From Haliclystus octoradiatus (Eukaryota > Cnidaria > Staurozoa > Stauromedusae > Haliclystidae): 64,000 nt of DNA. Shown here piece after piece: positions 9,680 to 21,600 of the stretch. The position numbers were made by a program, and so were the translations under genes. The notes beneath the pieces were generated by a model that was given only the letters and a program-made list of their open reading frames with translations, did no database searches and was not told where the DNA came from. The stretch covers positions 28,470,561 to 28,534,560 of the forward strand of contig OU744447.1 in assembly GCA_916610825.1 (NCBI GenBank), in the 5' to 3' direction. The first letter of the stretch is position 1, and the number at the start of each line of letters is the position of its first letter.

Positions 9680-12600
9680 GTCAGTGTGCAGAATTATTCA
9701 ATGCGTCTATAACAAACAATCAAAATACTTAGGGATACAATCGGAATACATTTCAAAAACAACTTACATTATACTATTATTGAAATTTAGCACAGTCATC
9801 ACTTACATCATTATCCTTATCATCATCTAATTTACATAGAGCTACATCAAGTTAACGTGTTTTCCAAAAATCACAAATATAAAATTAACTCATTGTCTGA
9901 CGTAATGTAATATATGAATGCAAACGTTCACAATTTTATACAATTCTTCAACAATCATGCTAATGGTCTCTCTAGCTTTTCTGAAACCAGTTCGTACATA
10001 CGATCATAGAAATTGTGTCCAAATTGTTACAAGCCCTGGAGAACATAAAAGTCAATACATGTTACGTTAATATTTTCATTTTCAAAAACAGTTTGTTTAA
10101 AAATTCTGAACACTCACAGTATTAATATCTTCTGCATTTTACTTTGCCTGCAATAAATATCACACACAGTTAAATCGACATGTTAGTACGTACCAGCAAT
10201 GTTGACACCTGTGAACGGTGACCACTGCAAATAACTTACATCATTACCAACTGTTTATCGCAACAGCACCCTTCAAGCATGACAAATTCATCGCTAAAAA
10301 TAGTTAAGCAGGTTAGAATGATATTGTTATATATTAATTATATAGTGCATAATCCATACAGCTTTAAATCATTCAAGGTGCTTCATAAAATCATTGCTAT
10401 TTACCTTTGCCTGTAATAAATATCACACACAGTTAGATCAACATGTTTAGTGACACCTGTACACACCAGCCATGTTAAAACCTTTGAACAGTGACCATTA
10501 TAAATAACTTTCATTTACTTGTAATTAATAATAATACCCACTTGATGAAAATACTAAGTGACACCTGTACGCACCAGCCATGTTAAAACCTTTGAACAGT
10601 GACCATTATAAATAACTTTCATTTACTTGTAATTAATAATAATACCCACTTGATGAAAATACTAAGTGACACCTGTACGCACCAGCCATGTTAAAACCTT
10701 TGAACAGTGACCATTACAAATAACTTTCATTTATTTGTAATTAATAATAATACCCACTTGATGAAAATACTAAGTGACACCTGTACGCACCAGCCATGTT
10801 AAAACCTTGTAACAGTGACCGTTACAAATAACTGTGCTTTAAACATCATATCTACCAAGTTTAATAATGATAAATGCTTTACGTTTACATCAGGTCAACA
10901 ACCCAGTAGTTATGCAGCAACAACCATCAATTATAACCAGTTCATCGCATTTGCAACAAGTAAGCATGATATTCTATAGTAGTGCGTACTCCATACAGCT
11001 TTAAATCATTCAACGTGCTTCATAAAATCATTGCTATTTACCTTTGCCTGTAATAAATATCACACACAGTTAGATCAACATGTTTAGTGACACCTGTACG
11101 CACCAGCCATGTTAAAACCTTTGAACAGTGACCATTACAAATAACTTTCATTTACTTGTAATTAATAATAATACCCACTTGATGAAAATACTAAGTGACA
11201 CCTGTACGCACCAGCCATGTTAAAACCTTTGAACAGTGACCATTACAAATAACTTTCATTTACTTGTAATTAATAATAATACCCACTTGATGAAAATACT
11301 AAGTGACACCTGTACGCACCAGCCATGTTAAAACCTTTGAACAGTGACCATTACAAATAACTTTCATTTACTTGTAATTAATAATAATACCCACTTGATG
11401 AAAATACTAAGTGACACCTGTACGCACCAGCCATGTTAAAACCTTGTAACAGTGACCGTTACAAATAACTGTGCTTTAAACATCATATCTACCAAGTTTA
11501 ATAATGATAAATGCTTTACGTTTACATCAGGTCAACAACCAAGTAGTTATGCAGCAACAACCATCAATTATAACCAGTTCATCGCATTTGCAACAAGTAA
11601 GCATGATATTCTATAGTAGTGCGTACTCCATACAGCTTTAAATCATTCAACGTGCTTCATAAAATCATTGCTATTTACCTTTGCCTGTAATAAATATCAC
11701 ACACAGTTAGATCAACATGTTTAGTGACACCTGTACGCACCAGCCATGTTAAAACCTTTGAACAGTGACCATCACAAATAACTTTCATTTACTTGTAATT
11801 AATAATAATACCCACTTGATGAAAATACTAAGTGACACCTGTACGCACCAGCCATGTTAAAACCTTTGAACAGTGACCATTACAAATAACTTTCATTTAC
11901 TTGTAATTAATAATAATACCCACTTGATGAAAATACTAAGTGACACCTGTACGCACCAGCCATGTTAAAACCTTTGAACAGTGACCATTACAAATAACTT
12001 TCATTTACTTGTAATTAATAATAATACCCACTTGATGAAAATACTAAGTGACACCTGTACGCACCAGCCATGTTAAAACCTTTGAACAGTGACCATTACA
12101 AATAACTTTCATTTACTTGTAATTAATAATAATACCCACTTGATGAAAATACTAAGTGACACCTGTACGCACCAGCCATGTTAAAACCTTGTAACAGTGA
12201 CCGTTACAAATAACTGTGCTTTAAACATCATATCTACCAAGTTTAATAATGATAAATGCTTTACGTTTACATCAGGTCAACAACCAAGTAGTTATGCAGC
12301 AACAACCATCAATTATAACCAGTTCATCGCATTTGCAACAAGTAAGCATGATATTCTATAGTAGTGCGTACTCCATACAGCTTTAAATCATTCAACGTGC
12401 TTCATAAAATCATTGCTATTTACCTTTGCCTGTAATAAATATCACACACAGTTAGATCAACATGTTTAGTGACACCTGTACGCACCAGCCATGTTAAAAC
12501 CTTTGAACAGTGACCATTACAAATAACTTTCATTTACTTGTAATTAATAATAATACCCACTTGATGAAAATACTAAGTGACACCTGTACGCACCAGCCAT

Positions 12601-15600
12601 GTTAAAACCTTTGAACAGTGACCATTACAAATAACTTTCATTTACTTGTAATTAATAATAATACCCACTTGATGAAAATACTAAGTGACACCTGTACGCA
12701 CCAGCCATGTTAAAACCTTTGAACAGTGACCATTACAAATAACTGTGTTCTAAACATCATATCTACCATGTTCAAATATTAATAAATCTTTTACTTTCAT
12801 ATCAGGCCAACAATCCATCAACTTCAATAAATGCAATTCAGCAACAACCGTCAATTGGTACAAATTCATCACAGCCACATCAGGTTAGCATGATATTGTA
12901 AGATAATGCATGTTCCATACAGCTTCAACACTTGTAGCTTCATTGATAAAATCATTGCCATTTTCTTTTGTCTGCAATAAATATAAATGAAGACACAACA
13001 TGATACATGATAAACGTCCACCATAATTACCAATATTATATGCCAGCAACATAAAAATATAATAACACAGTAGAAAGTACTATAATGAAATACAAAATTT
13101 GTTCAAGCTGTGTTTCACAAACCATTTTGAATAATATTTTAATCTTTTATTCCGCAGTTTACGCAAAGAGTTGAATGTGCTGTGTGTCGGCGATCTCCCA
13201 CAATCTTCTACTCGCTAGACATTCAACCGATTCAAGAAATTCGAGCTACACATAGAATTGGTGTCTGGCACAATCAAAAGTGTGGGAAGGTGGCATGTGC
13301 ACAATGTCGAGAAATGTTATTGTGTAAGAATTTGAAATGGAAAAGTGCATGGCCATCGCAAATGTGGACACTCTTTCAAAATCAACACTTATGTCTTCAA
13401 CCAACTCTACTGGCTAAATCTTTGCCAAAATCCATAAAAAGATCTTGGCAACATTGCAAATGGGACATGTTTCCCCAGTTGCGCACTGACTGGGACATAG
13501 AAAGTTCGTTTATAGACATAACATTAGAAGAAAGCAACGTCGAGCATGACCCTTCTCAGCTAGAAATTGGACCCTTGACGAAAACCATTGATAAAGGAGC
13601 ATTTCCGTATATCATGTGCCCTGCCGGGTGTTTCAAGTACATTGATGACTTTGCAAGAGGAGATGCTACTACCATTCCGTTTGTCCATTACCTTACTAGA
13701 ATTTGCAAACCGCAGCAATGTCTAGTGCCAAAAAAAGACATGTTGGCATGCGCTAGACCGGAATTTCCGTCATCATGTTCAGTTATGGGATGGCAATCCA
13801 CATCGGCCATCATCATCAATGATCACGGTTTATCAATCGCAACATGTACACCGAACATTCATCCATGCGACAAACTGTATTACCATCCACCAAAGCATCC
13901 AATCTATAATAGCATGGCACCAAATAGAAAAGATGAACTTGCACCGTTGGCAATATCCCAAAATTTTGTAAGAAAGGGAAACAAAAATTCAAATAATACA
14001 ACTTTTGATGTATTACAACTTTCGGGAAACAGCAACGGACTCAGTACGTTTCACATTGAAGCTGGTTACGATGATCATGCAATTCTAACAGAAAATGATA
14101 GACGTTCAATTGGCATGGTCATCAACAACAGACCCGATATAAAGCATTTTGCTGAACAAGCAAAACATGTCCCACCTACCTTTGCTGCAGACCATCAGAA
14201 ATTATACCTGAAATCTCCAGAACAGCAACACCATGGAACCTATTCCACTGTCGATGACGTATTACGTTTGACTGAGTTGGTTGCAGCACAGCATGAAAGT
14301 AACACATCAAAATCGTTAAAAGAATCATTCAGGCACATCATCCATGATTCTTCTTCCCCAGGTGGAAACAAAGGAACACAAATTCCAAAGGTGAGAAGCC
14401 ATGAAAATTCTACCATTTTCAACCTACAAATGTGAGATTTGTTTTTTCAACAGGACTTCATTTTTTTCATAATTTATAACAAACCAATTCCACTTCATGT
14501 GATTTTCCTATTGCATTAGTCATTTTTCTTCATTCTTCAACATATCTCATTTCAATTTGTATATTTATCAAACACAAATGCCTGCATATTTAAAAACACA
14601 AAGATCTCCATATTCACAATTATGAAAATTAATGTCCTCAATTGTATGATTATTTTTAACGGCAACAAGTACAGTTAATGATTCAAATCAAATCACACTC
14701 CAACATAAAAAGACATCATAACAGCTACCTTATTTATTTTATCATTTCTCAGGTCAAATTTTCTACACCATGTATAATCGGAACATTGTCAATCCCAAGG
14801 GGGTCATTGGCCTTTCTTTGGTTGCATCTGCTGCTTCATTGTGAACCTGTGAAGCAATCAGTCATCGACACGTTAAAAATCATTAACAACAATGAAGAGG
14901 TAAAAACCACACTGTCTTCAACTGATCACCACTGATAAAATAGCATAAAATACCACCATACAAACATCCATAAAACCAATCACTTTAATCATTTTTATGA
15001 CATTTCATTTGTCAGGCTTTGAAGGCAGACATTCTTAAACGCTCTCTCAAGCTGTGCAAATTGGTGAAACAAAACCAACATTTCAAATCAAAAAAATGGA
15101 GCAGTGATCTACGTATGCTTGATGAGAAGCTGCGTCGTTTTGCGATTTCATTATCGTATGATCACAACCAAATTGTTGAAACAATATTTGCTGGATTGGT
15201 AGATGAGCTAACGGTTTCATCCCAACTGATACAACATGATGCAAACGACATTGCAACAGATGAAATTGATACCTGTGATGATAACAACATCATAATCATA
15301 GATAGGTAATGCTACATTTCTTTTACAAGGATAACATTAACATAAACTCATAATTCATAAATAACCATGATGCAAAATAAATACCACATTCCATCTATTT
15401 ATTCAATAAGTAAATACACACCTGTTTCCATATATCACATCTTTTTTTCCAGGTAACCATATTTCATCACCTTGAAAGCAATCAAATAAACATATTAAAA
15501 GTAACATTATCTCTATTTTATAACCACTAGATCAGCAGTTTCAAGGCGACTACGTCAAGCAGAACCCTTTCTTAACGACATAGAAGAAGGTTCCGAAATG

Positions 15601-18600
15601 TAAGAACACCTATCTCATATTAACTACTTAGCTCATATTCTTACAGACGCCATATCCATATCTTACTGATTTGTTGATTATCAAATTTAGGTATGATTGC
15701 ACATGGAGCGCTAGCATCAGGCAATCAACTGTTAATCCTGACATATACTCCCCTAACATTGGCTTCCGCTGGCCAAAATTGCCTTGGCAGTGGCATGACC
15801 AAACAAATGAGCCATCAAAAATCGCTATTTATATCAAAAATGACCTGACATATGAAGGTGCAAAGCGTGCAATGGTTGCATGCGGAGGACAAACAAAGAT
15901 AAAATGTTCGGTTCACAATATGTACCTCATTGAAGGTGAGGAAGATAGACTTCAATTTAAATACAATTTCACTATCTTCTTTATAAACAGACTTACACTT
16001 CTTAATTAAATAACTGTCCTCTTAAACACTAACATCATGTTACCATACTACCCGTAATGAAATCTTGTTCTTTGAAAATCAAATTTTTCTATACCTTCAC
16101 ATTGATTATCTTCTTTTACCATTTTATGATGTTTAGAAAGAAAAGATGTCAACATCCCTTGCTGTGGGTTAGACGGCGAAGCATGTAGAAAACAGAACCC
16201 TGCCACATGGAGATGTCCTAGTGGTTTTCCTGGTGTACAGCAATGTTCTGTGAGTCTAATGATTTCTGTTACTCTATTAAATGAACCATCGATCCAATAT
16301 TTAAATATCCAACATAATCTATTTAGGTTGGGTTATGCACATCACACAAAAAAAATGCATCGGAACAGCAAAACTACACTGTGTATGTTCATCCTCATCA
16401 GAATCTTTGTAGTAATGCTGTTCAACCAAATCGTATACCCATATTCATTGGAACAGAGAGTGAAGAAGAATCAATGGAAGACAGTGACAATGGTGACATG
16501 GATTCAGATAACGTTTCAGATGACGGCCTCTTTCTTGGTGCTATTCAAGCACAGGTGCCACAGGCCACAAACCCAATTCAAGTACCTTACGTTCAATCAT
16601 GTAAGCTATGATCAGTCATAATAATAACCTCTACTGCTAAGTTACATTCTATTCTTCAGCTACATGCACATTTCTAATTTCTACTTACTTTCATTTCTCC
16701 ATTCCAGTTGCATCTTCCAATCGTACATCTGGTCACTATTTGTTGAATGGATTGCTGCAGTGCAAAATTAGATCAAAGTATTCTAATAGGACACCTCTAA
16801 ACACCAGGCAGAATCTTCAACACCTCTGTTCTGTGTTGCCAAACCGTTCAATACCGCTAGCATATCCGGAAGGTTCTCTATTCCCGCGAATATTCTACAG
16901 AGAAATCGAAGGGGCTGTGATTGGAGCAATGCCTTCACCCATGTTCAATACAACCTTTAAACCGGCAGATGACATAGCAGATTTCAAGTCACATGTCAAT
17001 ATACGTATGGGAGATTTATCTTTGCTAACTAGTACTGATCAATCATATCACCAGTTCATATTTGGAGCGTTAATGAATAGAAACATGAACATCACGAACT
17101 CCCATTCAATTATCAATCATGGGCTCGAAAACATCAACAAAAATTTAGGTAGAACCACACAAAGCCACGACAGCACCATCCACTTCAATGAAATTGATAG
17201 CAAGAAGCAAGGACAACAATTATGTGCCCAGATCAGAGATCAAGGTCCTTGGCGTTATTTTATTACTGATACATGCAATGAGAAAACTACTCCGGGAGTA
17301 AGATTAATTCGCAGAGGAATTGAACAATACTGCCAGTGAGTATAGGAACATTCATTTTTCCAATATGCAAAACCTCATTTTATATTTGCATTGCTTCTAA
17401 TCATTCTCCATTTAAATTATTCAAATATAAATCCGTCAATACATTGCAACAGCAACTCACTTGTTCTCATTATCTAAATTTATAGTTTATCCATTATCAC
17501 CGATCAAATCGAATTGTGTTTTCATATCTATTGCAGCAAACATGATATTGATGTAAAAACTGCATTGCAAAGCATGTGCAATCTGTTGTGTAGAGCTTGG
17601 CAGAGAACGGTTCATTGGATTTGGCAATGGCGCATCTATAGTAAAGAAAGACCATTGGGGAAAGTTATTGGTAAGTTCAAACCTTCACACAGACAAACCA
17701 ACAACATCACTAACAGTAAGGGATGACTTTATGCTCTAACATTTATCAATTAAGGTGCCTGGTATCGATTCGAATTCCAATCGACCGGTGCCAAAGGTGG
17801 CAAGCCTCATGTTCATGGGGGTGTCACAATTGAAAAAGAAGAAGAAATAATTTCGCAGAGACGCATTGTTTGCCAAACCAAAGCCCTTGCAAAGGACGGT
17901 ATCGAAAGGTTGCAGCGTATGGGATTGATAAATGACCAAGAAGAACTGAATGAAGTATTGGCCTTGGCCCAAATAGTGCAGGTCCATTCATGTGAAAAAG
18001 GTAAACCATGTTCACCGTATCATCTCAAAATTTATTTACATAACACTTAAAGTAATTCTTTCTTCGTTTTAACTTTTGCAGGAAATGGTCGTTGCATGAA
18101 ATTAATTGATGAATTTGGAAATAAAACATGTCGTGTAACAAAGTACCCAGCTTCTGACGAGTATACGACAATGAGACGTTGGAAGCCGTATTCAACTCAA
18201 TTCATGACAGCAATGGAAAATCTTGGTTTAACTGAGTTAGACCAAGATGGTAACATCAAGCTAATTGAGAAATACTGCCCAAGGAGATATTGTTACCCTG
18301 CGCAACCGGATGAAACATATAGTCCTTTGGAACCCCTTACCTTTCTTGCAATGAGGTCCTCCTCCAACATTCAAATGATAGATGAGAAAACCATGACTGC
18401 TTATGTTACAAAATACTGCAGTGGAGCCAATGATGCCAGAGGAGTGCACCTGCAAGCACAAAAAAAATCAAATGATATTCATGTAATTGCAGAAGAGTTA
18501 CATCATAACAAAATCTACACTCACAAGTAAGTTTAGCTAACAGTAAACACATGTTTTCCTAATCTTCAACATTGCCAGTCTTGAAAATATAAAATTAACG

Positions 18601-21600
18601 TTCTCTCTTTTGCGACTTGTAGAAAACTTTCGGCCAAACAACAAACAGCACAGCAAAGAGAAGTGTGCCAACCTGAAGTCCTTTGGTATTTGTTAAATTT
18701 GCCTTTCGTATATTCTACTGTTAATTTCGTACACGCATCAACGCATTCCCCAGAATTGCGATCTTCAATATCCAAATACAGCGTCAATCGTTCCAAATTG
18801 TGTGATGACTATGGCAACTTCTTTGCAAGTACCAACAGAGACGGTTTAGATGATTGGAGAAAGCATTCTTCAGGACAGGTACAATTTTATTCATTATCAC
18901 GTCACTTTACCATATTTTTATCACGACCAATTCAACTGCAATCATTCCATTCACAGCTAGTACATCTCGCAGAGTATAAAGAAGCAGCATATACATTAGA
19001 TACAACTACAGCATTCTCCTTCAGACCACCGGAGCTCATTATGTTCGACTCCTTGGAGACATACTCAAAATGTTTCTCACGCAGTGGTGCTACAAAATTC
19101 CCGCAACTTAGCAATTCTATTGAAAATTCCAAACTAATTGATGCCGATGGAAGACATATCCGGGTACGGCAAAACCATATTTCAGATGCATTAGACTTCC
19201 TGACTGAACACGTAAACCCTGCTATCTCAGGTACAGTAATCTTGTTCACATTGATACAGTCCATCTCATCAGGCCAGTGCAACATATCATTTTACCAAAC
19301 AATTATGCTATTCAGGTTACAATGAAATGAAACAGTTCATGGAAAAACTGCACAACGAAAAACAACAACTAGATGATGGACTCAGTTCACATCCCTCATT
19401 GCTCTACAAACGTCATGTTGATTGCAGATTAACTAAACCAACTGTTGTTGTCCTTTCAACCATGTGGCCTAGCAACATCAAGGCGTTTGCATACCATCTT
19501 GTTTTAACGTTGGGTCGTTTTTTATCTGAAGTGGATTTGAGCCAAGGGTGTAGCAACATATGTGAGGTATGGAACCTATTAAAATACAAATGCTAGATGT
19601 ATTGAGGTTTACAATAAACAGTCATCCCACTACAAACTTTGTTTTCAGTTATTTCAAAATAGTGGATTGGTTTCAAACGCCGACAATGTTCAACCAACAG
19701 AAGTGAACAAAATTTGCAGAAGCTACGTTGACGACCAACTGTTTTATCAGCCTTTAACAACAACTACATTGCAAGCCACCGTCATTGCTGCAGAAACAAG
19801 TAAGGCCACACAATCATTTTGCGTATTTCGTAACTAACAGAAATACAGTCCAATACATTATATTTCAACATTATTTCCCACAGATTTGAACGAATTGTTA
19901 ATCGAACACTCCGTCCATATTACAACGCCAGCAATCACTCAAATTGAAATGGATATTGAATTAACTGCAATAGTATCGGATCAAATGGCAGCCCAGCTTT
20001 GTGAGTTAGTGGACCATCTTCAATGTGAACAACTGCCTGCATTTCCTGATGCCTATGACCTGGCAAATGGCCGGCCGACGCCATATATTCCTGATCCTGG
20101 TACTACACAAAATCAAACCACTGAGTCAAAGACTGAACAAGCGATGTGTATACAAAAGTAAGACATTCATTCAGTACCAGTTGTTCTTTCTTTCAGTTGC
20201 TATCTCAGATACATGCATTATCATTTACATCCTTTATTAATTTTTTAACAGGTCTGTCAGTTTGCTAGAGGCTCATTTGAAGATCGTCAATCACATGCGT
20301 TTTGTTAAGTCTGCAATCATAGTAGGACCTCCTGGCTCAGGAAAAACAAGGATACTGAAAACACTTATGACATTATGCCTTTCAAAAGGTCTACATATCC
20401 AACTCACATCAACAACAGCAGCTAGAGCTCGTCAGCTAGGCGGAGAACACATCCACCTTCTCTTTTCAATTCCAGTAGCAGACGCAAACCATGAAAGACC
20501 GAACAATACTGCAGATATAGCAATCAAAAAACTTTTAAACAAGCCAGCACAATTGTACATCTTACAAAAACTAGAAGTGCTATTTTTTGAAGAAATAGGA
20601 TTACTCTCATGTGAAACAATCATGATAATCGACATCATATTGCAGAAAGTTCGTTCTAACAGCAACCCCTTTGGTGGTGTGTACATCATTGCCACTGGAG
20701 ACCAGTACCAGCTACCACCTGTATCTGGACATTTGCTGTGGACTGGTATGCACATTCTTATGCATTTTGAATTACTTCCTCTAAAAGAACAGGTATGTTA
20801 CAAATGTCAACATAACAAATACCTGTATTGCAATATACAAACAATCCGCTTAAATCAACATTATAAAACATAAACCAGGCTCACACAATTAAAATTATCT
20901 AGCGCTTCCAACATTTCTTACAAAACAACCAACAACTAACAATCATCATTACCATTCATTTGCAAAACAACCAATTTATGCAGAACAACACTTTCAACAA
21001 CTACTTACATCTTCCATTTTCACAGTTTTGCAATTGACAGCTATTGCAGTGAACAATGAAACTTATTGCACCGCATATAACACTGCACAACAATATCAAT
21101 ACATAACTTAATGGTTGCATTTTCAAATTAAATTTGCAGGTACGAAGCGCCAGTGATCCAAGTCTTCAGACAGTTAATTCCCTGCTAAGGAAAGAAATGA
21201 CCAATGCAGAGCAAGACGAAGTCATTCACCTTCTATCTACCAACTGTAACTTTGTAACAACATGGAAAGATGTTCCTCTCGACACGATTAAAGCTGTGCC
21301 AACTAAACGAGCCCAAGAGGAAATAACCAAAAGTACAATCTGCATAATGCAACAATCACACAACGGCTACACTGCCACATCAATTGACCAATATGAAAGG
21401 TCTCCTGGCAATTGGTGTGTCACAACAAACAATACAATCATCAACAGCCTAGACAGGGCTCTTTTAGAACCATCATCTTTGTTCGTCCATGTTGGTGCAA
21501 CTATGCGACTCACATTTAATCAAAATGATGTCAACAGAGTTGTCTTCAGTCAAGGTGATGTTGTCACCGTGAAATCGATTGATGAAGTTCGCCACACAGT

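Noticed and set aside
10453..12760. CRISPR-like array from regularly spaced repeats
   Set aside because: The 108-bp unit is a direct tandem minisatellite without unique spacers, in the introns of a eukaryotic gene.
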